Of a stretch of DNA of 64,000 nt, positions 43,075 to 53,132 are shown piece after piece. The notes below the pieces were generated by a model, which saw only the letters and a program-made list of their open reading frames with translations, was not told where the DNA came from and ran no database searches. Made by a program: the position numbers and the translations under genes. The stretch is from Anaerosoma tenue (GTDB lineage Bacteria > Actinomycetota > Coriobacteriia > Anaerosomatales > Anaerosomataceae): assembly GCF_023161965.1 (NCBI RefSeq), contig NZ_JALNTY010000002.1, forward strand, positions 124,552 through 188,551. Direction: 5' to 3'. Positions within the stretch are counted from its first letter, which is position 1. Every line of letters begins with the position of its first letter.

Positions 43075-43082
<8 letters not shown>
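42459..43082 (-). CDS. purN: Phosphoribosylglycinamide formyltransferase
   Basis: A 207-residue 10-formyl-THF-dependent GAR transformylase: GVLVSGSGTNLQAIIDA at the start, catalytic AGYMRLLGAEVL and NLHPALLPAFPG (Asn, His), and GVTVHFADEEFDRGPIL with the catalytic Asp. It overlaps the purM end by 8 bp, so translation is coupled. It converts glycinamide ribotide to the N-formyl form. Confidence 0.94.
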
Positions 43083-44130
<1,048 letters not shown>

Positions 44131-44216
44131 GGTCTCCCCTCGGATCGTGTGCGCGACCGCGCACGCGTGCATTGTACCCCACGCCGCCAGCCCTCATCGG
44201 GCGGGGCGGCTCCGGA

Positions 44217-44624
44217 TCACTCCTCGATCAGGAGCACGCCGGGGAATGCGCCGTGCGCACGTGCATCAGCGCTCGCGAGCGTGGCCTCCAGCAGCACCGC
44301 ACACGCCGGGGCGAGCGCATCGTAGAACGAGCAGCCGAGAACGTCGCACTGACGCGCGGCCTCAACGACGACATCGTCGGTGAGCGGCACGAGTCTCACG
44401 CCCGCGTGCTCCATCAGGCGCCACGCAGGCATGACATCGGCGGCTGAGTAGTACCGCCGTACGACAGAAAGAGCTTCGTGCGCAAAGTGGGTTGGCGCCA
44501 CCAGCAAGACCTCGCCGTCCGCCGCGCGGTCGAGCAAGTCGAGCGCCTTCTCGCTTCCCGCTTCGGGCTTGAACCACTTCACGCCCACACTCGCGTCGAG
44601 CACCACTATCGGAATCCGCCTCAC
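44217..44624 (-). CDS. PIN-domain VapC-type toxin
   Basis: A 135-residue PIN ribonuclease-like protein. Acidic site residues are visible in VVLDASVGVKWFKPE, VAPTHFAHEALSV, SFYDALAPACAVLLEAT and SADARAHGAF. VapC toxins cleave RNA (often tRNA or rRNA) to arrest growth. Coupled by 4 bp to the ribbon-helix-helix antitoxin upstream. The pair is inserted between purine genes (purM and the purF group) on the same strand. Confidence 0.88.
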   Translation of the reverse strand: MRRIPIVVLDASVGVKWFKPEAGSEKALDLLDRAADGEVLLVAPTHFAHEALSVVRRYYSAADVMPAWRLMEHAGVRLVPLTDDVVVEAARQCDVLGCSFYDALAPACAVLLEATLASADARAHGAFPGVLLIEE

Positions 44625-44929
44625 AGCCGACGATCCTCATGACCACGCAACGGCGCCGAATCATCCGTCTCCCGGATCTCGCGCAGTATCTCGAGCGATG
44701 GCCGATCGTCGTACACCGTGCGCCCCTCGTGGAAATGGCGCATCCCCTCGAGCGCCCACTCCATGCGCGCGCGCCGCGCCTCGGCCTCACGCTGCTCGGC
44801 CGTCTTGCCGAGGTAGGTGGTAAGCGATTCCTGTACGAGTTCGCTCCGAGCAAGGCCGAGCTCACGGGCCTCGGCGTCCAAACGCTCAAGCAGCTCGTCG
44901 GGAAGCGAGATGGTGACCTTGGCGGTCAT
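44621..44929 (-). CDS. Ribbon-helix-helix antitoxin of the VapBC-type pair
   Basis: A 102-residue protein. N-terminal RHH motif KVTISLPDELLERLDAEARELGLARSELVQESLTTYL, followed by a charged C-terminal tail that would wrap the toxin (DDRPSLEILREIRETDDSAPL). The DNA-binding domain would recognise the GGTCATACCA inverted repeat 15-47 bp upstream. The last codons overlap the toxin start. Confidence 0.88.
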   Translation of the reverse strand: MTAKVTISLPDELLERLDAEARELGLARSELVQESLTTYLGKTAEQREAEARRARMEWALEGMRHFHEGRTVYDDRPSLEILREIRETDDSAPLRGHEDRRL

Positions 44930-44943
44930 GATGCGCCCCTCTC

Positions 44944-44976
44944 GGTCATACCAGGATTCATACTGATGGTATGACC
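44944..44976. promoter_or_regulatory. Inverted-repeat operator of the VapBC-type pair
   Basis: GGTCATACCA (44944-44953) and its exact reverse complement TGGTATGACC (44967-44976), separated by 13 bp, 15 bp upstream of the antitoxin ATG. Likely site of autoregulation by the antitoxin-toxin complex. Confidence 0.65.
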
Positions 44977-45020
44977 GCCACTCCTGAGAGTCAAGCAGCC
45001 GTGCGAGCGTGCGTGGATCG

Positions 45021-45467
45021 CTACGCTAGCGCCCCGGCTCCCGCCGAGATCGCCACGGTGAGCGCCACGCCGACACCCGCGGCGGCGAGCCAGCCCGTGC
45101 CGTGAGTCACGCGACGTCCCACCGCCGCACCCACGAGCGCCGGGCCCAGGTACCCGATCACCAGAGACGCGAGCGCCCAGGCGCCGAGGAAGACCCAGCC
45201 GGCCCACTCGGGTGCGCCTGCGAGAGCCGTGGACGCCAGGCCATCGTGAAGGTCGCGGGCATGGCCGAGGATGCGGAGTCCGTCGCCGATGAGCCAGCCC
45301 ACCCCTACGATCCCGGCGGCCTCGGCATGGCGCGAGGCTTTGAGACGGGGACGGCCGGCAAGCGCGGCGGAGACGGCCACGGCGATGACAGCCAGGAGCG
45401 GGTTGTACTCGAGACCGAACCGCGCGCCCTGCAGCAGCGCGCCGAGGACGGTCGTGGCCTCCGTCAC
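45021..45467 (-). CDS. Hypothetical membrane protein coupled to purF
   Basis: A 148-residue, Ala/Gly/Val-rich protein with about four predicted helices (NPLLAVIAVAVSAALAG, AAGIVGVGWLIGDGLRI, AGWVFLGAWALASLVIGYLG, GWLAAAGVGVALTVAISAGA). GTG start overlaps the purF stop (GTGA). Families not recognised; the position next to purF suggests co-transcription but no purine role is evident. Confidence 0.68.
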   Translation of the reverse strand: MTEATTVLGALLQGARFGLEYNPLLAVIAVAVSAALAGRPRLKASRHAEAAGIVGVGWLIGDGLRILGHARDLHDGLASTALAGAPEWAGWVFLGAWALASLVIGYLGPALVGAAVGRRVTHGTGWLAAAGVGVALTVAISAGAGALA

Positions 45468-46927
45468 GCGTTCTGCTCCAGGCGGAGCTTGCCGCGCCGG
45501 ATCGAGTCGGGCACGTCGATGGGGTAGTCGCCGCTGAAGCACGCCGAGCAGAACTCCTCGGCAGGCCGGCCTGTGGAGGCGATGAGGTCATCGAGCGGGA
45601 GATAGGCGACCGAGTCGGCGCCGATGAACTCGGCGATCTCCTCCACCGAATGCGTGGCGGCGATCAACTGGTCCTGGGAATCGGTGTCGATGCCGTAGAA
45701 GCAGGGCCACACCACAGGGGGCGACGTGAGCCGCATATGCACCTCGGTGGCGCCGGCGTCGCGCAGCAGCTGCACGAGCTTCTTGGAGGTGTTGCCTCGC
45801 ACGATCGAGTCGTCCACCACCACGATCCGCTGCCCCTTGATGATGTGCCGCAGGGGATTGAGCTTCATGCGGATGCCCTGCTGGCGGATCGACTGCGTGG
45901 GGGAGATGAACGTACGGCCGACGTAGCGGTTCTTCACGAGCCCCTCGCCGTACGGGATCCCGCTCCCCTGCGCGTAGCCCACGGCGCCGGGGATACCGGA
46001 GTCGGGCACGCCGATCACCATGTCGGCTTCCACAGGCGCGGTGTGCGCAAGGGCCATGCCCTGGGAGCGGCGCGCCTCGTAGACGGTGCGCTCCTGCAGG
46101 ATGCTGTCGGGCCGCGCGAAGTAAACGAACTCGAAGATGCACAGGCTCGGCTTCTCCGGAGGCACCGCCTGCTCCGCCTCCAGCACGCCGCCCTTCACCC
46201 GGATCAGCTCGCCCGGCGCCACGTCGCGGATGACCTCGGCACCGATTATGTCGAGCGCGCATGTCTCCGACGCGAAGACCCAGCCCTTCTCGCCCGGCAG
46301 GCGGCCGATCACGAGCGGACGTACGCCGTACGGGTCGCGGAAGGCGTAGAGCGCGCTCTCGGACATCATCACCACGGAGTACGCGCCGCGCATGAGCCGC
46401 ATCGCGTCGCGGATACCGCCACGGATCGAGTCGTGCTGCTGGGTGAAGTGGTCCACAAGCCGGACCATCACCTCCGAGTCGGTGGTGGACCTGAAGCGCA
46501 CGCCGAGCGTGGAGAGCTGCTCTCTGAGCGACGCCGTGTTCACCAGGTTGCCGTTGTGCGCGAGTGCGATCGTGTTGGGCCCGATCGCCGAGATCATCGG
46601 CTGGGCGTTCTCCCACTTGCGCGACGCACCGGTGGTGGAGTAGCGGGTGTGCCCTACCGCAAGATGCCCCTGCAGCGAGTCGAGATCGCCCTCGGAGAAC
46701 ACCTGCGCCACCAGACCCAGGTTCTTGACGACCATGAGCGTGTGGCCGTCGGCCACGGCGATGCCGGCCGACTCCTGCCCGCGGTGCTGCAGGGCATGGA
46801 GTCCGAAGTAGGTTATGCGAGCGACGTCTTCACCCGTCGCGTACACGCCGAAGACCCCGCACTCCTCCTCCATGCGATCCGGACGGTCGTCCTGGACGAA
46901 GAGGTCGTCACGATGGGTGTCGCTCAT
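45464..46927 (-). CDS. purF: Amidophosphoribosyltransferase
   Basis: First committed purine step. The N-terminal nucleophile Cys follows a short propeptide in DRMEEECGVFGVYATG. Glutaminase: GVRFRSTTDSEVMVRL. PRPP loop VVVDDSIVRGNTS. Cys residues that could ligate an FeS cluster are seen in PVVWPCFYGIDTD and FCSACFSGDYP, like the Bacillus-type enzyme. The start at 46927 (MSDTHRDD) is preferred over GTG seven codons upstream, but neither has an ideal ribosome binding site. Confidence 0.94.
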   Translation of the reverse strand: MSDTHRDDLFVQDDRPDRMEEECGVFGVYATGEDVARITYFGLHALQHRGQESAGIAVADGHTLMVVKNLGLVAQVFSEGDLDSLQGHLAVGHTRYSTTGASRKWENAQPMISAIGPNTIALAHNGNLVNTASLREQLSTLGVRFRSTTDSEVMVRLVDHFTQQHDSIRGGIRDAMRLMRGAYSVVMMSESALYAFRDPYGVRPLVIGRLPGEKGWVFASETCALDIIGAEVIRDVAPGELIRVKGGVLEAEQAVPPEKPSLCIFEFVYFARPDSILQERTVYEARRSQGMALAHTAPVEADMVIGVPDSGIPGAVGYAQGSGIPYGEGLVKNRYVGRTFISPTQSIRQQGIRMKLNPLRHIIKGQRIVVVDDSIVRGNTSKKLVQLLRDAGATEVHMRLTSPPVVWPCFYGIDTDSQDQLIAATHSVEEIAEFIGADSVAYLPLDDLIASTGRPAEEFCSACFSGDYPIDVPDSIRRGKLRLEQNA

Positions 46928-46988
46928 TCGGGGGTCCCGTGTCCTCACAGAAGTCGGGTGGCGTGCGGCGAGTAGGATAGCACGAGCG

Positions 46989-47315
46989 TCATGCCCCGTT
47001 CATTCCGGGTCCGAGATCGAGGTGCGCGTGATCGAGCGCGGCAGCGATCCGCTCGGCAGTATCCGGACCCTCGTTGAGCAGGATCCGTTGCACCTCGTCC
47101 ACGGTGGCGGCGTCGGCCACCTCGCGAAGCGTGCGGAGCGCATGCTCCTGCACCGGGGGTGAGCCGGTGGCGAGCGCCTCGGTCAGCACGGGGACGATCG
47201 AGCGGGCGACCACATCCACCGCCCGGGACAGCGCGGCCTCGCGCGTGGCCGCATCCGCGCTGTGGAGTCCGTCTTTGAGTGCGCGCAGCTCGGCGGGATC
47301 AGGGCGCACGGGCAT
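46989..47315 (-). CDS. Small HEAT-like helical repeat protein
   Basis: A 108-residue helical protein (AELRALKDGLHSADAATREAALSRAVDVVARSIVPVLTEALATGSPPVQEHALRTLREVADAATVDEVQRILLNEG). The pattern suggests HEAT-type helix pairs. The start overlaps the DUF4126 stop by one base (TGATG). It belongs to the gene group just before purF. Function unknown. Confidence 0.7.
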   Translation of the reverse strand: MPVRPDPAELRALKDGLHSADAATREAALSRAVDVVARSIVPVLTEALATGSPPVQEHALRTLREVADAATVDEVQRILLNEGPDTAERIAAALDHAHLDLGPGMNGA

Positions 47316-47875
47316 CACGGCTCCGCGACGATGCTGCCGGTGGTCCGGCGTCTGCGCCACAGCCGCCAGAGCGAGTAGACGACCCCGGCAGCCACGAACA
47401 TCACGATCACCGGCGCCACGATCGCCAACACCGACAAAGCGAGTGCGCCCGCATCCTCGGCCGCACTCACCGCCGGTGTGCCCACGCCCGCGGTGGTGAC
47501 GTTGAGCGCCGGACGCGCCGTCGCCTTCACGGCGTGGACCCCGCCCGCGAGCAGCACGCCGGCGAGCACGAGCAGCCACGGGCTCACGTCCACCGCGCTC
47601 CCCGCAGCCGCCACCGCCACGATGCCACCTGCAGCGGGACGCACGAAGCTTTGGATGACGTCGTTCACGCTGTCCACCGCGGGGATCTTGTCGGCCACGA
47701 GCTCTATCACCAGGAGGACCGCGATGACGGCGATCATCCACCACTCGCCGAGCACGTCGAACGGGGCCTTGAGCTGCAGCCACTCGAAGTGCTGGGACAC
47801 GGCGACCACGAGCAACGGGATGTACGCGTTCAGCCCTGCCGGGATCGACAGGCCGAGTGCGGTGAGCAGTTCCAC
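47315..47875 (-). CDS. DUF4126 domain-containing membrane protein
   Basis: A 186-residue membrane protein with the DUF4126 pattern: LGLSIPAGLNAYIPLLVVAVS, WWMIAVIAVLLVIELVADKIPAVDSVNDVIQSFVRPAAGGIVA and VSPWLLVLAGVLLAGGVHAVKATARPALNVTT. The GTG at 47875 follows AGGAGGCGGGC, so it is preferred over an upstream start at 47917. Role unknown. Sits directly after purL in the same direction. Confidence 0.82.
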   Translation of the reverse strand: MELLTALGLSIPAGLNAYIPLLVVAVSQHFEWLQLKAPFDVLGEWWMIAVIAVLLVIELVADKIPAVDSVNDVIQSFVRPAAGGIVAVAAAGSAVDVSPWLLVLAGVLLAGGVHAVKATARPALNVTTAGVGTPAVSAAEDAGALALSVLAIVAPVIVMFVAAGVVYSLWRLWRRRRTTGSIVAEP

Positions 47876-47962
47876 GCCCGCCTCCTCATGCGCGACGACG
47901 TGCTCAGAGCATAGCACGCGTGCGATCCCGCCCGCGTGGCGCGCCGGGGGACGTGCCGCCTG

Positions 47963-50215
47963 CTACGCCTCGCCGTGCACCAGCCGCTCGAGGGTCGTCT
48001 CGTACGCCTCACGCAGGTCTCCGAGCGACAGGTCGGCGAGGCCGTTGATTGTGAGACGGTCGCCGCCCACGGTGCCGATGCGGACACACGGCGTGGCGTG
48101 TGTGGCCGCGAGCGTCTTGAGGGCGTCGAAATGGTCAGGGTCGACCGTGAGGACCACCCGGGCCTGCGACTCGCTGAACAACGCCGCTACCGGCGGCAAC
48201 GCCGGGTCGAGGTCCACGGTGGCGCCGAGACCACCTGCCAGGCAACACTCGGCCAGCGCGACCGCCGCGCCACCCTCGGAACAGTCGTGGGCAGACAGCA
48301 CGATGCCGGTGCCGATGGCCGTCACGAGGAACTCGTTGAGCAGACGCTCATCCACGAGATCGATCCGCGGCGGACGACCCGCCACCATGTCGTGGACGAC
48401 CTTCAGGTACTCGCTCCCGCCAAGCTCGGGACGCGTGCGGCCGAGCATGACGATCGCGTCTCCTTCGTGCTTGAAGTCCATCGTGCAGTGCGCCGAGACG
48501 TCCTCGAGCACGCCCACGAGACCGACCGTGGGCGTGGGGTAGATCGGCTGACCGAAGCTCTCGTTGTAGAAGCTCACGTTGCCGCTGATCACCGGGACAC
48601 CGAAGGCGGTGCATGCATCGGCGAGCCCGCGTACCGACTCGTGGAACGTCCAGAACACCTCGGGCTTCTCCGGATTGCCGAAGTTCAGGCAGTCGGTGAT
48701 GGCGGCGGGACGCGCTCCGGTGCATGCCACGTTGCGAGCAGCCTCGGCGAACGCGATCTGGGCGCCCGTGTACGGATCCAGGTAGCAGTACCGCCCGTTG
48801 CAGTCGGTGGAGGCGGCGATGCCGCGGTCAGTGGTCTCGCCGCGTCCGGTGTCGCCGATCCGCAGCACGGCGGCGTCGGAGCCCGGCCGCACCACGGTGT
48901 TCACCATCACCTGGTGGTCGTACTGCTCCCAGATCCAGCTCCTGGAGCAGATGTTGGGGCTCGCCAGCACCCGGAGGAGAACGTCGTTCAGCTCTGCGGG
49001 CGACACGGGATGGTCCAGCGACATCGGGTCGAACGCCTGGACGTCGTCGAGGTAGGCGGGACGCTCGCGCGCCGGGTCGTAGATCGGCGCATCGTGGGCG
49101 AGCGTGGCGGCCGGCATGTCGGCAACGACATCGTCACCCTCGCGCACGACGAAGCGGCCGGTATCGGTCACCTCGCCGATCACCGTGGAGCGCAGGCCCC
49201 ACCGCTCGCAGACCTCGTGCACCTGATCGAGGTCGTCGGGTGTGACCACCGCGAGCATGCGCTCCTGGCTCTCCGAGACCATGTACTCGAAGGGCTTCAT
49301 CGCTTCCTCACGGGCCGGGATCGTGCTGACATCGATATCCAGCCCCACGCCGCCGCGGCTCGCCATCTCGCTCGCGCTCGAGGTAAGGCCCGCAGCGCCA
49401 AGATCACCAAGCGCCACGAGCAGGTCCTTCTCGAGGAGCTCGAGACACGCCTCGATCAGCAGCTTCTCCTCGAACGGATCGCCCACCTGCACGCTCGGCC
49501 GCTTGTCCTCGGCCTTCTCGTCGAACTCCTGGCTCGCCAGGGTCGATGCGCCGCCGATCCCATCACGCCCGGTGGTCGAGCCGATCAGCACCACGAGGTT
49601 GCCGGGGCCCGCTGCGACCGCCCGCGTGAGGTCGTCTTCGCGCATGAGGCCGATGGCCATGGCGTTGATGAGGCAGTTGCCCTCGTACGCCTCTTCGAAG
49701 TACACCTCGCCGCCCACGGTGGGCACGCCGAGGCAGTTGCCGTAGCCGCCGATGCCCGCCACCGCGCCCTCGAAGAGATAGCGCTGCCGCGGCTTGTCGA
49801 GCGTGCCGAACCTGAGCGAATCGAGGCTCGCGATCGGCCGGGCGCCCATCGTGAAGATGTCGCGGATGATGCCGCCCACGCCCGTGGCCGCGCCCTGGTA
49901 CGGCTCGATCGCCGAGGGGTGGTTGTGCGATTCCATCTTGAACGCGATCGCCCAGCCGTCTCCCACACGGATCACGCCGGCGTTCTCGCCGGGACCCTGG
50001 AGCACGTGCGGGCCGTCCGTAGGGAACATCCTGAGCGTCTTCCTGGAGTGCTTGTACGAGCAGTGCTCCGACCACATCAGCGAGTACATGTAGAGCTCGG
50101 TGATGGTTGGAGTGCGGCCGAGGATGTCCACGACCTTCTCGTACTCATCTGTCTTCAGGCCCAGCTCGAGGGCGAGCTGCGGCGCGAGTTCGGGCGAGAG
50201 ATCGGCAATCGGCAT
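47963..50215 (-). CDS. purL: Phosphoribosylformylglycinamidine synthase subunit PurL
   Basis: The 750-residue small-type FGAM synthase, which needs PurQ and PurS, both encoded in this group. Motifs: LYMYSLMWSEHCSYKHSRKTL, FKMESHNHPSAIEPYQGAATGVGGIIRDI, GIGGYGNCLGVPTVGGEV, LGDLGAAGLTSSASEMASRGGVG and HDCSEGGAAVALAECCLAGG. Start MPIADLSPEL at 50215, after a GGGGGG run; an in-frame extension to 50266 has no family support. A TACAAT with TCGGCA 17 bp upstream is a likely promoter. Confidence 0.95.
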   Translation of the reverse strand: MPIADLSPELAPQLALELGLKTDEYEKVVDILGRTPTITELYMYSLMWSEHCSYKHSRKTLRMFPTDGPHVLQGPGENAGVIRVGDGWAIAFKMESHNHPSAIEPYQGAATGVGGIIRDIFTMGARPIASLDSLRFGTLDKPRQRYLFEGAVAGIGGYGNCLGVPTVGGEVYFEEAYEGNCLINAMAIGLMREDDLTRAVAAGPGNLVVLIGSTTGRDGIGGASTLASQEFDEKAEDKRPSVQVGDPFEEKLLIEACLELLEKDLLVALGDLGAAGLTSSASEMASRGGVGLDIDVSTIPAREEAMKPFEYMVSESQERMLAVVTPDDLDQVHEVCERWGLRSTVIGEVTDTGRFVVREGDDVVADMPAATLAHDAPIYDPARERPAYLDDVQAFDPMSLDHPVSPAELNDVLLRVLASPNICSRSWIWEQYDHQVMVNTVVRPGSDAAVLRIGDTGRGETTDRGIAASTDCNGRYCYLDPYTGAQIAFAEAARNVACTGARPAAITDCLNFGNPEKPEVFWTFHESVRGLADACTAFGVPVISGNVSFYNESFGQPIYPTPTVGLVGVLEDVSAHCTMDFKHEGDAIVMLGRTRPELGGSEYLKVVHDMVAGRPPRIDLVDERLLNEFLVTAIGTGIVLSAHDCSEGGAAVALAECCLAGGLGATVDLDPALPPVAALFSESQARVVLTVDPDHFDALKTLAATHATPCVRIGTVGGDRLTINGLADLSLGDLREAYETTLERLVHGEA

Positions 50216-50254
50216 CAAGAGCCCCCCATGAAGGTGGTGACGGTGCTGGCTTGG

Positions 50255-50283
50255 ATTGTAGCCCAAACACCACGGCCTGCCGA
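50255..50283 (-). promoter_or_regulatory. Likely promoter of purL
   Basis: On the minus strand, TCGGCA, 17-bp spacer, TACAAT, ending about 40 bp before the purL start. Four of six -35 and five of six -10 positions fit the sigma-70/SigA consensus. Confidence 0.45.
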
Positions 50284-50302
50284 CGCGTTGCCCGTACCCG
50301 GC

Positions 50303-51364
50303 TCACGGCACCGCCGCCACCTCGATCATGCGCCCGTCGGCATCGGGTATCGTCATACGGCGCAGGACCTCTCCTGCCGCCGGATCGATCTCCAGCAACT
50401 CCCCCGTGCTCCATGTGACCGCGTAGAGAAGGCCGTCGAGCGCCGTCACCTCGCTGATCGACCCGCCCGCATCGATGCGACCGACTTCCGCGAGCGACAC
50501 CGCGTCGAGAACGATCAGCGGGCCACCCGGGTCGCTCATGTCCTCGCCGGTGGCGTCCACGAGCACCAGGTACGCACCGGCTGCTGTCACTGAGGAGATG
50601 CGGTCGCTGAGGCCCGTGAGCCGCACCGATGCGGTGGGCGTGAGAGAGGCTGCGTCGAGCCGCTCCACCAGCGCCTCTCCACCGCCGGACGTGACACGCA
50701 ACAGGCTATCCGCACCGCCCGGATCGGCGGCGATCAGGCAGCCGTCGGGCCCCGGACGGTCGACCACCACCGACGTCGCGAGGTCGATCGATGTGCGGCG
50801 GAGCGTGACGTCGGCACTGGCGAGGTCGTCCGCCTCGGCGCCTGCCGTCCACAGGAAACCGGCGGCGGCAACGGGCGCACCGGCGACGTTGCCGAGTGTG
50901 CGCTCCGCCACGAGAACACGGTCCACCGGGTCCACGAGCGAGCACACAGACCCGTCCGGGACCACGAGCCCGTGCCCCACCGCGAGCGTTCCTCCGGGAA
51001 GGATCTCCACGCTTCCCGGGTTGGGCGACTGGAGGTCCACATACCTGGCAACGGGCGGATCGTCCAGGTCCACGACCGCAACGGCATCGTCAGCGCTGGA
51101 GCCGACGCCACCGCACTGCGCTGTCGCGAAACCGCGCGGCTCGGACAGCGCGGTGAGATCGACCCCCATGGAACGGAGTGGCACCTCGCCGACCACTGAG
51201 AGTGCCACCGGATCGACGAGCACGATCCTGTCCGGCGCGTACGTCAGCACGCCGATCACCGGCCCGGAGACCGGCTCCGCCTGGTTGCAGCCGGCGGCGC
51301 CGGCGGCGGCGACACAAGCGGCCGCCGCCAGCGCACACGCACGATGCTTGAGAGAGCTCCGCAT
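50303..51364 (-). CDS. Putative lipoprotein with beta-propeller-like repeats
   Basis: A 353-residue secreted protein. Signal peptide with AAAACVAAAGAAGC (lipobox AAGC). The rest is beta-rich with repeated strands (VVGEVPLRSMGVDL, VDLDDPPVARYVDLQSPNPGSVEILPGGTLAVGHG, VLVDATGEDMSDPGGPLIVLDAVSLAEVGRI), consistent with a YVTN/WD-type propeller. Start ATG at 51364 after GAGGCAGCG; a long in-frame extension overlaps the neighbour and looks spurious. Located between purL and the YiiX-like gene; function unknown. Confidence 0.75.
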   Translation of the reverse strand: MRSSLKHRACALAAAACVAAAGAAGCNQAEPVSGPVIGVLTYAPDRIVLVDPVALSVVGEVPLRSMGVDLTALSEPRGFATAQCGGVGSSADDAVAVVDLDDPPVARYVDLQSPNPGSVEILPGGTLAVGHGLVVPDGSVCSLVDPVDRVLVAERTLGNVAGAPVAAAGFLWTAGAEADDLASADVTLRRTSIDLATSVVVDRPGPDGCLIAADPGGADSLLRVTSGGGEALVERLDAASLTPTASVRLTGLSDRISSVTAAGAYLVLVDATGEDMSDPGGPLIVLDAVSLAEVGRIDAGGSISEVTALDGLLYAVTWSTGELLEIDPAAGEVLRRMTIPDADGRMIEVAAVP

Positions 51365-51375
51365 GCCGCGCTGCC

Positions 51376-52041
51376 TCAGTTGGACATCGCGAACAACGAC
51401 GTCTGGCCGTCGTTCACAAGGTCGACCGGCCACACCCAGTAGCCGCCATCGGCATCGAGGTCGACGCCGGCCTTCAGCTTCCAGGCGACCCATGGCAGCT
51501 TGCTGCAGTACCACCGGCTCTGGTCGGTCTTGGACGAGAGGATGTTGTACGGCTCGCCCTTCTGCTGCGCGCAGTAGCCGATCACCGTTGCTCCGTAGGA
51601 GGCCTTGCTCGGTACCCACAGGCCATACGCCCTGTCATACGCGCGGTACTTGATCGGCTGCTCCAGCTGCACGCCGTTCACCGGTGTGACGTTCGCGCTC
51701 CAGATGCAGTAGGAGGAGAGCCCCCGCGCCGCGCTGTAGAGCGCATCGGACCAGCACCCCGCATGGCCGAAGGTCGTGCCGAGCACGACGATGATGTCGC
51801 CGGTATCGAACGCCGCGAACGAGATGGTGTTGGTGCCGTCGCCCAGCAGCCCCCCGGCGCCCGGCGGCGCGACGTCCGGATGGGGGACGGCGGCCGGCTT
51901 GGGCAGGTCCCAACGGCGCGGCACCCCGCCGTCGGTGCCGACCTTCTTGTGGGAGTGGTGGCCGGCGGCGTATGCGGGGTTCACCACGCACAGGACCATC
52001 ATGCATGCGCAGGCGGCAAGGAGCGCTCTTCGCGGTCTCAT
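51376..52041 (-). CDS. Secreted YiiX/YebB-like (NlpC/P60 superfamily) hydrolase
   Basis: A 221-residue secreted protein with a clear signal peptide (RALLAACACMMVLCVVNPAYA). Likely catalytic residues: His in TFGHAGCWSDAL and Cys in SRWYCSKLPWVAWK, the order and context typical of permuted papain-like (YiiX) amidases. These often cleave lipid or peptide amides. GAGGGATACC before the ATG at 52041. Downstream neighbour is the propeller lipoprotein by 11 bp, suggesting they work or are expressed together at the envelope. Confidence 0.78.
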   Translation of the reverse strand: MRPRRALLAACACMMVLCVVNPAYAAGHHSHKKVGTDGGVPRRWDLPKPAAVPHPDVAPPGAGGLLGDGTNTISFAAFDTGDIIVVLGTTFGHAGCWSDALYSAARGLSSYCIWSANVTPVNGVQLEQPIKYRAYDRAYGLWVPSKASYGATVIGYCAQQKGEPYNILSSKTDQSRWYCSKLPWVAWKLKAGVDLDADGGYWVWPVDLVNDGQTSLFAMSN

Positions 52042-52173
52042 CGGTATCCCTCCGTCGTGTCGGACGTTCATGTACGACACGACGGTGCCACGACCCCTAT
52101 AACCGGCCGCGGCCGCCTTCTCACCAGACCCTTAACGGATACCGAATCCGCAACGCATACCCGCGAGAGGCGC

Positions 52174-52869
52174 TCAGCGCACCTCGGCCAGACGGCGCGC
52201 GATAGCGGTGAAGAACGCCTGTCCGTCGGTGCCGCCGGTCACGGGGTCCACCACGCGCTCGGGGTGCGGCATGAGGCCGAACACGTTCCCCCGCTCGTTG
52301 CAGATACCGGCGATGTCGTCGAGCGCACCGTTGGGGGCGCTGCCGCCCTCGGCCCTCGACCCGTCCGGCTCGCAGTACCGCAGCACGACCTGCCCGTTGT
52401 CGCGGAGCCGCTGCAGCGTCTCGGCGTCGCAGGTGTAGTTGCCCTCGTTGTGGTTCACCGGGATGCTCACGACCGTGTCCGCCGGGAGGTCGAGCCACTG
52501 GCACGCGCTCTCCTCCACGCGCAGGTGCGTGGGCTTGCACACGAACTTGAGGCCGGTGTTCCGCAGGAGCGCGCCCGGGAGCAGATGCGCCTCGGTGAGG
52601 ATCTGGAAGCCGTTGCAGATGCCGATGACCGGCCCGCCAGCCTCGGCGAACCGCACCACCTCGGCCATCACCGGCGAGAAGCGCGCAACCGCGCCGCAGC
52701 GGATGTAGTCGCCGTAGCTGAAGCCGCCGGGCAGCACGATCGCGTCGTAACCCTCCAGGCTGGTGTCACCATGCCAGATGTACCCCGCATCGAAGCCGAG
52801 GTGGTTCACGGCGTGAACGACGTCCTGCTCGCAGTTGGATCCCGGGAAACGTACGACTCCGAACCGCAT
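52174..52869 (-). CDS. purQ: Phosphoribosylformylglycinamidine synthase subunit PurQ
   Basis: A 231-residue class I glutaminase. Catalytic Cys in PVIGICNGFQILTE, and His and Glu near FGLMPHPERVVD. N-terminus RFGVVRFPGSNCEQDVVHAV is diagnostic. It provides ammonia to PurL through PurS. 3 bp from purS. GGGGAGG leader. Confidence 0.95.
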   Translation of the reverse strand: MRFGVVRFPGSNCEQDVVHAVNHLGFDAGYIWHGDTSLEGYDAIVLPGGFSYGDYIRCGAVARFSPVMAEVVRFAEAGGPVIGICNGFQILTEAHLLPGALLRNTGLKFVCKPTHLRVEESACQWLDLPADTVVSIPVNHNEGNYTCDAETLQRLRDNGQVVLRYCEPDGSRAEGGSAPNGALDDIAGICNERGNVFGLMPHPERVVDPVTGGTDGQAFFTAIARRLAEVR

Positions 52870-52872
52870 CGC

Positions 52873-53115
52873 CTACGCCTCCCCGACGGTCTCGATGCGG
52901 TAGTCCTCGATAACCGGGTTGGCAAGCAGCTTGTCGCACATCTCGCGCACGCGCTCGGAGGGCGTCCCGTCGGCCACCTCGAGCTGGATGTACTTGCCGA
53001 TCTTCACCGACGCGACCTCGTCGTAGCCGAGGTTCACGAGCGCGCGCTCGGCGGTGGCTCCCGGCGGGTCGAAGATGCCCTTCTTGTAGGTCACGTAGAT
53101 CTCGAATCGTGCCAC
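52873..53115 (-). CDS. purS: Phosphoribosylformylglycinamidine synthase subunit PurS
   Basis: An 80-residue bridging subunit: ARFEIYVTYKKGIFDPPGATAERALVNLGYDEVASVKIGKYIQLE and VIEDYRIE are standard. PurS couples PurQ and PurL. GTG start with GGGGAGGAG. Its presence matches the short PurL. Confidence 0.93.
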   Translation of the reverse strand: MARFEIYVTYKKGIFDPPGATAERALVNLGYDEVASVKIGKYIQLEVADGTPSERVREMCDKLLANPVIEDYRIETVGEA

Positions 53116-53132
53116 GGTGACGGCTCCTCCCC

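Noticed and set aside
47936..50593. Very long plus-strand open frame (885 codons) opposite purL
   Set aside because: Arg/His/Gly-rich translation without domain resemblance; it is the GC-driven antisense shadow of purL, whose motifs are unambiguous.
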